Assembly (NCBI GenBank): GCA_964628835.1
Contig: CAZVME010000116.1
Location: forward strand, 1-5,624
Length of the DNA: 5,624 bases
From: JAAGZL01 sp964628835
GTDB taxonomy: Bacteria; Pseudomonadota; Gammaproteobacteria; Chromatiales; Chromatiaceae
Reading direction: 5' to 3'
Within the stretch, counting starts at the first letter, position 1. Each line of letters opens with the position of its first letter. Of this stretch, positions 1 to 5,388 are shown one piece after another. The notes beneath the pieces are model-generated. The model was not told where the DNA came from, ran no database searches, and saw only the letters and a program-made list of their open reading frames with translations. A program made the translations under genes and the position numbers.

Positions 1-1
1 C

Positions 2-130
2 CTCACGACTACCGGGGTTTACCAGCCTTCGCTTCGCTCTCCATGGCTGGCAGCGGTTGAAAGAATTGAGGAAGAGTGCATTTTAACCGAGTTAATAGGG
101 ACTTCGGTGTTAGAGCTTGATATTAAATAA
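2..130 (+). other. Possible C-terminal end of a reading frame entering from the left edge
   Basis: One frame is open from the left edge to a TAA at 128-130. It encodes about 42 residues, ending in an acidic, hydrophobic tail (reads ...CILTELIGTSVLELDIK). I recognise no family. The other two + frames are also open for 57 to 80 bases from the edge, so an open frame this short is weak evidence of coding. The frame is the same one used by the next gene (236-595), so the two could be halves of a single gene broken by the TAA at 128. It could equally be non-coding. Confidence 0.2.
22..50. repeat. GC-rich hairpin with repeat-like loop
   Basis: CCAGCC (22-27) and GGCTGG (45-50) are perfect inverted arms around a 17-base loop that itself repeats TTCGC. 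The segment is more GC-rich than the AT-rich DNA that follows. No T run follows on either strand, so it is not an obvious terminator. It could be a dispersed intergenic repeat or simply coding sequence; only one copy is in this window. Confidence 0.3.
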
Positions 131-235
131 ATACAAGCTAAAGCAGTCCTACTAATTCAAAAGAATAGTGATGATGAAATCTTTCAACTTATCGGTAATA
201 GTGTTCCAACTGCGAGCATCAACCTACTTAATGAT

Positions 236-595
236 GTGAGAACATATTCTCTGAACGAACTTCCGGCACCTGATCGAAAGTTCCTTCCTTCACCTGAAAA
301 ATCTGAAAACCCTCAGGAGATTGGGAAAACAACTTTCGCTGTATTAAAGCGCATCGCCTGGAAAACATTTTGTAACCCAGATAGTACAATCTACAAATTG
401 TGGTCGAAACGTGTTCCAAAAGTCTTTAATGAAGGATATTTTTCTGCTGCTATAGTTGCAACCATTAGTGATTTTCGCATTGGAATCCCCCTAATTGCTA
501 GCGGTGTTTCAGCGCTTGTCATGAAATATACAGCTGAAGAGTTTTGTGAGTTATCAAAGCCAAAGGGGCCGATGATTGACCGTGGAAAAAATTAA
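236..595 (+). CDS. Hypothetical protein with hydrophobic C-terminal region; start uncertain, possibly 5'-decayed
   Basis: I do not recognise this family. From the GTG at 236 it gives 119 residues: a polar, proline-rich start (about 1-30), a basic middle with aromatic residues (31-67), then hydrophobic stretches at about 69-79 and 82-97 that could be one or two membrane segments. The tail is charged and ends ...MIDRGKN. The GTG is the only usual start codon in frame, yet no Shine-Dalgarno-like sequence precedes it. The frame stays open back to 131 and the extra residues (such as AVLLIQKNSDDEIFQLIG) look protein-like. The true gene may therefore start at a rare codon (ATT at 155), or have lost its start through the TAA at 128-130. 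Its AT-rich composition differs from the conserved genes to the right, which would fit acquired or decaying DNA. It is 89 bp upstream of the GlsB-like gene and probably unrelated to it. Confidence 0.5.
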   Translation: MRTYSLNELPAPDRKFLPSPEKSENPQEIGKTTFAVLKRIAWKTFCNPDSTIYKLWSKRVPKVFNEGYFSAAIVATISDFRIGIPLIASGVSALVMKYTAEEFCELSKPKGPMIDRGKN

Positions 596-684
596 ACCTA
601 ACAAAAATAGCAACCCGAATAACCCTTGCAAGCTTGTGTTTTTCTGATTCTGTAAACGATAGTTATTAAAACAGAGGTAAACAT

Positions 685-936
685 ATGGGCATATCAGGAT
701 TAATCATATTTTTAGTAATTGGAGCCATAGCAGGATGGTTGGCTGGAACCATGATGAAAGGTAGAGGTTTCGGTCTGCTTGGCAATATTGTAGTTGGCGT
801 AATAGGTGCGGTATTGGGTGGTTTTGTATTTGGTTTGCTTGGTATCTACACAAGCGGCCTGATCGGTTCCATCTTCACAGCAACTGCCGGCGCCGCACTA
901 CTACTTTTCATTGTCGGCATTATTAAGAAGGGATAG
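685..936 (+). CDS. GlsB/YeaQ/YmgE family stress-response membrane protein
   Basis: This encodes 83 residues, the normal size for the GlsB/YeaQ/YmgE (transglycosylase-associated) family of inner-membrane proteins. Almost the whole chain is hydrophobic, with three predicted helices at about 4-22, 28-53 and 57-80. Family-typical features are the glycine-rich GAIAGWLAG in helix 1, the MMKGRGFG loop (23-30), the GNIVVGVIGAVLGG stretch in helix 2 and the short basic C-terminus IIKKG. Family members are often induced by envelope, acid or stationary-phase stress, but their molecular role is unknown; the old transglycosylase name is not supported by any catalytic motif here. The ATG at 685 is preceded by AGAGGT at 673-678. 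The 89-bp upstream gap has only weak promoter-like hexamers, none convincing. The gene stands alone and converges on the DUF2007 gene with a 9-bp gap. Confidence 0.93.
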   Translation: MGISGLIIFLVIGAIAGWLAGTMMKGRGFGLLGNIVVGVIGAVLGGFVFGLLGIYTSGLIGSIFTATAGAALLLFIVGIIKKG

Positions 937-942
937 AAACAC

Positions 943-957
943 TACTCAAATTGAGTA
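943..957. repeat. Perfect 15-base palindrome at the convergent gene junction
   Basis: TACTCAA-A-TTGAGTA lies where the GlsB-like gene (stop at 934-936) and the DUF2007 gene (stop at 946-948) meet, and includes the last codons of the latter. Because it reads the same on both strands it could act as a weak two-way transcription stop, but its centre is too small for a stable RNA loop unless the stem opens, and only a short CTTTT follows on the + strand. It may be chance within coding sequence. Confidence 0.35.
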
Positions 958-1311
958 CAGGACTTTTATCAGCAACAGCAGACCAAGCACTACCAGACCC
1001 ACGACCCAACCCAGATGCAGAAAGGCGCTATTTAGCACCTTTCTCTGCTCTGTTTCTGTAGGCATGTCCTCATAAAATTCGGTCACATCTATTTGGTTTT
1101 TGACTGCGTAACCAGAATTTTCTATAAGCTCTTTGGCCTCATCATACTGATCATCAATATAGATCCACAGGGTGGGTTCAAAGGCGCTTTGCGGGACAAT
1201 CATTCTTGCAGTGTTTTCGCCCTGGATATTGGCTGGAATGCCCTGCTCCTCCAACCGGAGTTTTAGTGATTGCAGATATTGCATATCTCCATTTCTAGTG
1301 AGCAGTTTCAT
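946..1311 (-). CDS. DUF2007 domain protein with C-terminal membrane helix
   Basis: This encodes 121 residues. The first 67 or so match the DUF2007 fold (putative prokaryotic signal-transducing protein): the opening MKLLTR, a helix reading SLKLRLEEQGIPANI (15-29), the LWIYIDDQYDEAKELI stretch (49-63) and a polar linker. DUF2007 proteins resemble the ferredoxin-like GlnB (PII) fold, and no ligand is established for the family. A linker with several acidic residues (72-90) leads to one strong hydrophobic helix at about 98-119, so the small domain is probably tethered to the inner membrane facing the cytoplasm. The ATG at 1309-1311 has only a weak ribosome-binding site, but the MKLLTR start is typical. 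It is the last gene of the minus-strand cluster, 53 bp after DUF3622, and may be translated from the same mRNA. The name is reliable; the function is unknown. Confidence 0.85.
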   Translation of the reverse strand: MKLLTRNGDMQYLQSLKLRLEEQGIPANIQGENTARMIVPQSAFEPTLWIYIDDQYDEAKELIENSGYAVKNQIDVTEFYEDMPTETEQRKVLNSAFLHLGWVVGLVVLGLLLLIKVLYSI

Positions 1312-1364
1312 GGAGACTTAGGTATTACTGCAACGATAAATGGCATGAGCAGGCACGGAGTGCA

Positions 1365-1604
1365 TCACTCTTTTTCAGCCCCCTGATTGCGTTGCTCAGA
1401 ACGGCGTTTGTTGCGCGCATTAAGATTCTTGGAAAAGTTCTTCAACTCAGTCTCACCCCACTCTTTAGCCTCTGACTCGGTTTTAAATCCACCCTGGCTT
1501 TTTGATACTACTGTTTTCTTTGTGGTCACCCGCCGGACTATCTCTGCACTCCAGTCACTGTCAGCTTGCACCACTCGATAATCGTACTTTTTGCCCTTGG
1601 TCAT
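1365..1604 (-). CDS. DUF3622 domain-containing protein
   Basis: This is a 79-residue basic, soluble protein matching the DUF3622 family of small gammaproteobacterial proteins of unknown function. Visible family features are the start KKYDYRVVQADSDWSAEIVRR (broken here at residues 5-25), the TKKTVVSKSQGGFKTE stretch (28-43), the SEAKEWGETELKNF helix (44-57) and the basic NARNKRR tail (62-68). The last ten residues are low-complexity and charged. No membrane segment or signal peptide is seen. The layout of alternating strands with a tryptophan followed by a helix resembles small nucleic-acid- or protein-binding modules, but that is only an impression. The ATG at 1602-1604 has a good ribosome-binding site, GAGGAAA at 1614-1620, with a 9-base spacing. 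It starts 30 bp after the YjgR-like gene, so it is probably co-transcribed with it. Confidence 0.85.
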   Translation of the reverse strand: MTKGKKYDYRVVQADSDWSAEIVRRVTTKKTVVSKSQGGFKTESEAKEWGETELKNFSKNLNARNKRRSEQRNQGAEKE

Positions 1605-1634
1605 TTAACTATATTTCCTCGCTTTTATTAAGTT

Positions 1635-3131
1635 TCAGCGTCTGCCGCCCAGCAGAGAACCAAGGATGCCGCGTACAATCTGCCGTCCCAGAGAACTACC
1701 AACAGAACGCACCACACTCTTTACTATGGCCTCACCCACACCTTGCCGTCTTGAAGTGCCGGTCCACATATTCCCTTTAGACTCCTCTTTCTTGGCCGCT
1801 TTCTCCTGCTCAATACGGACCTGCTCTGCAAGCTCTGCGCGTTGCTCATCTTCCACACGTTTCTTCAGCAGTTCATAGGCAGATTCACGATCTACCGGTG
1901 TATCGTAACGTCCTTTAAGAGGCGAGCGGTTGAGGGCCTCTGCACGCTCCGCATCTGTCAGTGGACCGATACGGGATTGTGGTGGACGTATCAGGACTCG
2001 TTCTACCTGTGTTGGACTGCCCTTTTCATCCAATACCGACACCAACGCCTCACCTGTACCAAGCTCTGTTATCACCTGCTCAGTATCCAGCTTGTGATTC
2101 TGGCGGAAGGTCTGCGCCACAGTGCGTACCGCCTTCTTGTCCTTGGGGGTGAAGGTGCGCAGGGCATGCTGAATGCGTGCACCCAGTTGCCCCAGGATAT
2201 CCGATGGAATATCCAGCGGGCTCTGGCTGATAAAGAATACGCTTACACCCTTGGAGCGGATCAGGCGCACCACCTGCTCTATCTTATCCAGCAGTGGACG
2301 TGGTGCACGATCAAACAGCAGATGAGCCTCATCAAAAAACAACACCAGCTTTGGTTTCTCCGGATCACCTACCTCCGGCAGATTTTCAAATAGCTCTGCC
2401 AATAGCCACAGCAGAAAGGTGGCGTAGACCTTGGGTGATTTGGACATTAGCTCAGTAACATCCAGAATACTCACCACGCCGCGCCCAGAGAAATCTGTGA
2501 TCATCAGGTCATTCAGATTCAACGCCGGCTCACCTAGGAGGAACTCTGCACCCTGCTCTTCCAACACCAGCAGGCGACGTTGGATGGCTCCGATACTGGC
2601 GCTGGTGATATTACCGTACTCAGATGATAGTTCCTTAGAGTTCTCCCCCATCCAGTTGAGCATGCTACGCAGGTCCTTCAGGTCCAGCAGCAGCAGGCCG
2701 TTATCATCAGCAATACTGAAGGCGGCGTAGAGTATACCGGTCTGGGTATCATTCAACTCCATCAGACTGGAAAGGAGCAGCGGCCCCATATCCGAAATGG
2801 TGGTGCGGATAGGATGCCCCTGCTTTCCAAACAGGTCCCAGAACAGGGTCGGGCTCGGTCCGGGAGTGAAGTCCTTGATGCCGATGGTCTCCAGGCGCGA
2901 GGTGATCTTATCGTTCATGCCTATGGCCTGAGCCAGCCCCGAGAGATCGCCCTTAACATCGGCCAGGAATACCGGCACCCCCATAGCCGAGAAGTTCTCT
3001 GCCAGCACCTGCAGGGTTACTGTCTTACCAGTACCGGTGGCTCCGGCAATCATTCCGTGTCGATTGGCAGTCTTGGCTAACAGTGAAACCTGCGACTGCC
3101 CATTACCGCCGATCAATATCTCATAGCTCAT
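1635..3131 (-). CDS. yjgR: YjgR/DUF853 family HerA-like P-loop ATPase
   Basis: The 498-residue length matches the DUF853/YjgR family (about 500), a HerA/FtsK-related branch of P-loop ATPases. Walker A is GATGTGKT (30-37), inside the HGMIAGATGTGKTVTLQ context. A FLADVKGDLSG segment (55-65) is a family signature. Walker B is LVLFFDEAH (262-270), followed by LLFDRAPRPLLDKIEQ. A sensor-like FFISQSPLDIP (299-309) and an arginine-bearing ALRTFTPKD (323-331) come next. After the ATPase core there is a charged, probably coiled segment (416-455) and a basic, glycine-rich tail (463-498) ending LLGGRR. HerA relatives form hexameric rings that pump DNA or act with nucleases; for YjgR itself the substrate is not established, and no NurA-type nuclease is next to it here. 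The ATG overlaps the mscS stop by 4 bases (ATGA), with AAGGCGG about 7 bases upstream, so translation is probably coupled. All motifs are intact. Confidence 0.93.
   Translation of the reverse strand: MSYEILIGGNGQSQVSLLAKTANRHGMIAGATGTGKTVTLQVLAENFSAMGVPVFLADVKGDLSGLAQAIGMNDKITSRLETIGIKDFTPGPSPTLFWDLFGKQGHPIRTTISDMGPLLLSSLMELNDTQTGILYAAFSIADDNGLLLLDLKDLRSMLNWMGENSKELSSEYGNITSASIGAIQRRLLVLEEQGAEFLLGEPALNLNDLMITDFSGRGVVSILDVTELMSKSPKVYATFLLWLLAELFENLPEVGDPEKPKLVLFFDEAHLLFDRAPRPLLDKIEQVVRLIRSKGVSVFFISQSPLDIPSDILGQLGARIQHALRTFTPKDKKAVRTVAQTFRQNHKLDTEQVITELGTGEALVSVLDEKGSPTQVERVLIRPPQSRIGPLTDAERAEALNRSPLKGRYDTPVDRESAYELLKKRVEDEQRAELAEQVRIEQEKAAKKEESKGNMWTGTSRRQGVGEAIVKSVVRSVGSSLGRQIVRGILGSLLGGRR
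3128..3131 (-). promoter_or_regulatory. ATGA stop/start overlap coupling mscS-family gene and yjgR
   Basis: On the minus strand the sequence ATGA serves as the start ATG of the YjgR-like gene and the TGA stop of the channel gene. An AAGGCGG sequence inside the end of the channel gene may serve as ribosome-binding site. Such overlaps usually mean translational coupling on one mRNA. Confidence 0.85.
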
Positions 3132-4192
3132 ACTGTATCCGCCTTGATCGTGTAGAGCGTCTGAGTGGGAAATGCAAACTCAAGTCCGTTATCATTAAAC
3201 TGACGCAGGATCTCCATGTTTATTTCGGTCTGGGTATTGGCGAGGTCTGCTCCTTTACTAATGTAGTAGATAAACATGATGTTCATGGCGAAATCCCCAA
3301 AACCGTTAAAAGAGATTGTCACCTTCTCCTCGGTATTTTTGTTTTCATCACCAATGATCTTCAACAGATCAATGGCCTGCTGCATCTTATCCGGCTGGGT
3401 ATCATAGGTAAGACCCAGATTCAGGACGATCTTGCGCGAAGGCTCACGGGAGACGTTCTCCACCGGCGCATCAGCAAACTTGGCATTGGGGATGGTCACC
3501 ATACGCCCTTCCAGGGTTTTCAGCTTGGTGCTGCGTACGCCGATCTCGGTCACGGTGCCGTCATAACCGGCTACCTTGATGCGATCGTTGATCCGAAACG
3601 GCTGGTCGGTAAATACAGTCACACCACCAAATACGTTGGACACGGTATCCTTGGCCGCCATGGCCATGGCCAAACCACCAATACCAAGTCCGGCGATTAG
3701 TGCGCCAACATTGTAGCCAGCATTATTCAGGCCGATAATAATCGCCAATGCCCAGATTGCGGTCTTGACCGCCTTGCGCAAAATTGGCAACAGCTGGTCA
3801 TCCAGGTCATTTTCCGACTGCTCCACCCAGGGCAGCAGGTACTCCTGACACACCGCATCAAACAGGCGACTGGCCAGCCAACCTATCAACAAGGCAACCA
3901 GAACCTGGAACGAACTATTGATAGCCGCATCAACCGCCTCTGACAGGAGCAACTGCTTGAGTCCAAACCATATGCCGACGGAGATAAGAAAGAACACCAT
4001 GGGCTCTTCAATCATGTCCACTATGATGTCATCAAGTTTGGATTTGGTACGGCTGGTAAAGCCGCGCACTATCTTAGAGAAAGCCCAGTAGGCCACCTTG
4101 CCCAGTAACAGCGACAGAATAATGATGGCAAACGCTGTAGCCCATACCTGAAGGGTATTACCGTAGTAGGTTTGTTGTAACAGTTCACTCAT
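3128..4192 (-). CDS. MscS family small-conductance mechanosensitive channel
   Basis: This 354-residue inner-membrane protein is a member of the MscS family, whose channels open under membrane tension and release solutes on hypo-osmotic shock. Predicted helices lie at about 15-37, 64-84, 93-115 and 138-158, one or two more than E. coli MscS (286 residues). The pore-lining helix follows at about 162-194, with the alternating small residues AGLGIGGLAMAMAAKDTVSN typical of TM3. The cytoplasmic beta domain (195-250) carries DQPFRINDRIKV, GTVTEIGVRSTKL and the IPNAKF motif (234-239). The alpha/beta domain ends in the family signature GLEFAFPTQTLY (336-347). The ATG at 4190-4192 is preceded by GGGGGAA about 5 bases upstream. 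It is the first gene of the minus-strand cluster; its stop overlaps the yjgR-like start. The sequence is close to paralogues such as YbdG/MscM-type or small MscS, so I leave out a specific symbol. Confidence 0.95.
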   Translation of the reverse strand: MSELLQQTYYGNTLQVWATAFAIIILSLLLGKVAYWAFSKIVRGFTSRTKSKLDDIIVDMIEEPMVFFLISVGIWFGLKQLLLSEAVDAAINSSFQVLVALLIGWLASRLFDAVCQEYLLPWVEQSENDLDDQLLPILRKAVKTAIWALAIIIGLNNAGYNVGALIAGLGIGGLAMAMAAKDTVSNVFGGVTVFTDQPFRINDRIKVAGYDGTVTEIGVRSTKLKTLEGRMVTIPNAKFADAPVENVSREPSRKIVLNLGLTYDTQPDKMQQAIDLLKIIGDENKNTEEKVTISFNGFGDFAMNIMFIYYISKGADLANTQTEINMEILRQFNDNGLEFAFPTQTLYTIKADTV

Positions 4193-4273
4193 TCTTATTC
4201 CCCCAATCCATTCCGATTATTGTGGTGATATGTTGTTGTTCAGGCCCAGATTGAGCACCATAGCGCCCAATCG

Positions 4274-4300
4274 ATTCTACTCTTTGTTTCGTGGCAACAA
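4274..4300 (-). promoter_or_regulatory. Weak candidate sigma-70 promoter for the mscS-yjgR cluster
   Basis: On the minus strand TTGTTG (4295-4300) and TAGAAT (4274-4279) are separated by 15 bases, which is short for sigma-70. The -10 fits well (5 of 6), the -35 moderately. The leader to the mscS ATG would be about 75 bases. A short inverted repeat, TTTGTT (4283-4288) with AACAAA (4296-4301), overlaps it and could be an operator. This is based on inspection only. Confidence 0.3.
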
Positions 4301-4320
4301 AACAGTGCTTCAACCACTTC

Positions 4321-4350
4321 TTGCACTTTCCGCTACGGTTAATTTGTCAT
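4321..4350 (+). promoter_or_regulatory. Weak candidate sigma-70 promoter for the TusA-family gene
   Basis: TTGCAC (4321-4326) and TGTCAT (4345-4350) are 18 bases apart, with 3 of 6 and 4 of 6 matches to consensus. A transcript from here would have a leader of about 25 bases ending in the GGAG ribosome-binding site at 4370-4373. The rest of the 189-bp divergent gap holds no other clear signal for this gene. Confidence 0.25.
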
Positions 4351-4381
4351 ATGCTGTTAAAAGGACTGTGGAGATTATGAA

Positions 4382-4612
4382 ATGACTGAAATTACCAAAG
4401 AACTCGATCTGAAGGGGCTTAACTGCCCACTGCCGATTCTGCGCATTAAACAGACCGTATCCCGCATGGAGAGTGGCGAAGTGTTGAAAATAGTGGGTAC
4501 CGAGCCTGGAACTGAGCGGGAACTCAAAATCTTCTGCAAACAGGGCGGCCACGACTACCTGGATTACCAGGAGAGCAATTCAGGGTTCACCTATATGATT
4601 CGCATAGGATAA
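4382..4612 (+). CDS. TusA/SirA-like family sulfur-carrier protein
   Basis: This is a 76-residue protein of the TusA (SirA, YeeD) family, close to the usual 75-81 residues. The signature LDLKGLNCPLPILRIKQ (8-24) contains the conserved cysteine, Cys15 in CPLP, which in TusA carries a persulfide. The remaining family features are GEVLKIVGTEPGTEREL (32-48; most members have TDPG with a following acidic residue), FCKQGGHDYL (51-60) and the final strand FTYMIRIG (69-76). A second cysteine, Cys52, is at a position often occupied in the family. TusA passes sulfur from a cysteine desulfurase to tRNA thiolation, while relatives shuttle sulfur in molybdenum-cofactor or sulfur-oxidation pathways. No desulfurase, tusBCD, dsr or hdr gene is in the window, so which role applies is open. 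The ATG at 4382 has GGAG 8 bases upstream. A two-codon reading frame (ATG AAA TGA, 4377-4385) overlaps the start. Confidence 0.92.
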   Translation: MTEITKELDLKGLNCPLPILRIKQTVSRMESGEVLKIVGTEPGTERELKIFCKQGGHDYLDYQESNSGFTYMIRIG

Positions 4613-4627
4613 GCAGAAGTAAAAACC

Positions 4628-4714
4628 ATGCGGGGCCGGAGTTAAACCCAGCCAGCGCAGCAATCCACACTGGGTCACTAATTTTACTCCGCCCTCCGCT
4701 GAGGGAACCCGCAT
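4628..4714 (-). terminator. Three-way-junction inverted-repeat element, probable terminator of hsp20
   Basis: Nested complementary arms are visible. The outer stem is ATGCGGG (4628-4634) with CCCGCAT (4708-4714). A second arm is CGGAGT (4637-4642) with ACTCCG (4686-4691), extended by ACCCA (4646-4650) with TGGGT (4671-4675). A third is CCCTC (4692-4696) with GAGGG (4701-4705) and a 4-base loop. The three arms abut with only two unpaired bases at two of the joints. On the minus strand the outer stem is followed two bases later by TTTTT (4621-4625), which suits the 3' end of the hsp20 transcript 25 bases past its stop. On the + strand no T run follows, so any stop for the TusA gene would depend on structure alone. 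It could instead be a small structured RNA or a dispersed repeat. Confidence 0.5.
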
Positions 4715-4739
4715 CGAAGTGCAGGCCCCCAACCTATCA

Positions 4740-5270
4740 TCACTCCAACTTGACAGTGTGCCGCCTGGAGCCCTTTATCTTTGGAACGGTCAGTTCAAGC
4801 ACTCCATCCTTGAAGTTTGCCTTGGCCTTTCCTGCATCGACATTTTCAGGCAACGCCACCGTACGACTGAATGACCCTTTGGCAATCTCACTCCTGTAAT
4901 AGTTGTCCTTCTCCTCCTTTTTCTCATGGCTGGTGGTTCCCTTGATGGTAACGCAGGTATCTGTCATGTATACATCCAGATCCTTCTTGTCCACGCCGGG
5001 AATCTCAGCACGAACCACCACCTCATTCCCATGATCCACCACATCCACGCGTGGGATCTTGCCCTCAAACGGAACCAGTACATCCTCAAATGATGGGACA
5101 TCCCAATGCAACGGTGTCAACCAACCTCTGGCCAAGAGGTTTTCAAATAGACGATCCATCCCCTCAAACGGATGCAGTGACCTGGAGCCCTGCGTCCTTG
5201 CGATATCCTCTCCAGATTTTCTGACTGTCACTCCGCCCTTGTTACCCGTATTGTTTGTTGTCTTGACCAT
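4740..5270 (-). CDS. Hsp20/alpha-crystallin family small heat-shock protein
   Basis: This 176-residue protein is an ATP-independent holdase chaperone that binds unfolding proteins and passes them to DnaK/ClpB. The N-terminal arm (1-70) is polar at first and then has the HPFEGMDRLFENLL segment (33-46) typical of the family. The alpha-crystallin domain runs from about 71 to 166: PRVDVVDHGNEVVVRAEIPGV (73-93) with its AEIPGV core, the KKDLDVYMTDTCVTIKG strands (95-111), an acidic and lysine-rich loop (116-122), and GSFSRTVALPENVD (132-145) leading to the signature AKANFKDGVLELTVPK (149-164). The tail RRHTVKLE has VKL where many relatives have the I-x-I motif that builds oligomers. An in-frame ATG at 5309 would add 13 residues, but the ATG at 5268-5270 has a perfect AGGAGGT (5277-5283) six bases upstream and a better N-terminus, so I chose it. 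The gene stands alone and converges on the TusA gene. Confidence 0.93.
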   Translation of the reverse strand: MVKTTNNTGNKGGVTVRKSGEDIARTQGSRSLHPFEGMDRLFENLLARGWLTPLHWDVPSFEDVLVPFEGKIPRVDVVDHGNEVVVRAEIPGVDKKDLDVYMTDTCVTIKGTTSHEKKEEKDNYYRSEIAKGSFSRTVALPENVDAGKAKANFKDGVLELTVPKIKGSRRHTVKLE

Positions 5271-5276
5271 GATAAT

Positions 5277-5283
5277 ACCTCCT
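5277..5283 (-). promoter_or_regulatory. Strong Shine-Dalgarno site that fixes the hsp20 start
   Basis: AGGAGGT on the minus strand lies six bases before the ATG at 5270 and outweighs the upstream in-frame ATG at 5309, which has no equally good site. The flanking GATA and TATC could pair and place this site in a loop, a weak hint of temperature-sensitive masking. Confidence 0.8.
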
Positions 5284-5288
5284 ATCTC

Positions 5289-5318
5289 TACCCCGTGAAG
5301 TCGCTCCATTTACCCCGT
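5289..5318. repeat. Direct repeat TACCCCGT in the hsp20 leader
   Basis: Two identical 8-base copies lie at 5289-5296 and 5311-5318, 22 bases from start to start, about two helical turns. They lie between the candidate hsp20 promoter and its ribosome-binding site. They could be a protein-binding pair or chance. Confidence 0.35.
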
Positions 5319-5340
5319 TACCACTCCCTCTGATCTAATG

Positions 5341-5372
5341 ATAGCTGGGTATTTAATAGATTAAAAAACAAG
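5341..5372 (-). promoter_or_regulatory. Candidate sigma-32-like (heat-shock) promoter of hsp20
   Basis: On the minus strand CTTGTTT (5366-5372) is followed after 16 bases by CCCAGCTAT (5341-5349). The sigma-32 consensus is CTTGAAA and CCCCATNT with a somewhat shorter spacer, so the match is partial. A transcript from here would have a leader of about 65 bases. Hsp20 genes are often sigma-32 controlled, which is what makes the match worth naming. Confidence 0.35.
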
Positions 5373-5388
5373 AATTATGCATTAATTC
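5372..5388. repeat. 17-base inverted repeat next to the hsp20 -35 region
   Basis: GAATTA (5372-5377) and TAATTC (5383-5388) flank TGCAT. The repeat touches the candidate -35 element, a position suited to a regulator, but it is AT-rich and sits in an AT-rich stretch where such repeats arise by chance. Confidence 0.3.

Noticed and set aside
171..239. A 22-codon frame from ATGATGAAA at 171 ending at the GTG of the next gene
   Set aside because: It could be a leader peptide, but it has no ribosome-binding site, and the frame that continues into the longer gene explains the same bases better.
228..419. Minus-strand 63-codon open frame over the first hypothetical gene
   Set aside because: There is no family resemblance or ribosome-binding site, and the + strand frame is longer and has a more natural composition.
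596..684. Promoter for the GlsB-like gene
   Set aside because: TTGCAA with TGTAAA and TTGTGT with GATAGT are possible pairs, but the first spacer is too long and the second leaves almost no leader; neither is convincing.
1842..2393. A 183-codon open frame on the + strand within the YjgR-like gene
   Set aside because: The opposite strand encodes an intact ATPase with all its motifs; the + strand product is rich in Cys, Trp and Leu with no recognisable pattern.
3083..3700. A 205-codon open frame on the + strand, antisense to the MscS-family and YjgR genes
   Set aside because: It is fully covered by two well-supported genes on the other strand, has no family features, and looks like a by-product of their codon use.
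4641..4647. GTTAAAC resembles the core of an integron attC site
   Set aside because: No matching RYYYAAC partner is found at a suitable distance and the surrounding inverted repeats do not have the attC layout; there is no integrase or cassette.
5271..5309. Longer hsp20 start at the in-frame ATG at 5309
   Set aside because: The added 13 residues include the AGGAGGT ribosome-binding site of the downstream ATG, which is much better placed; the upstream ATG has no comparable site.
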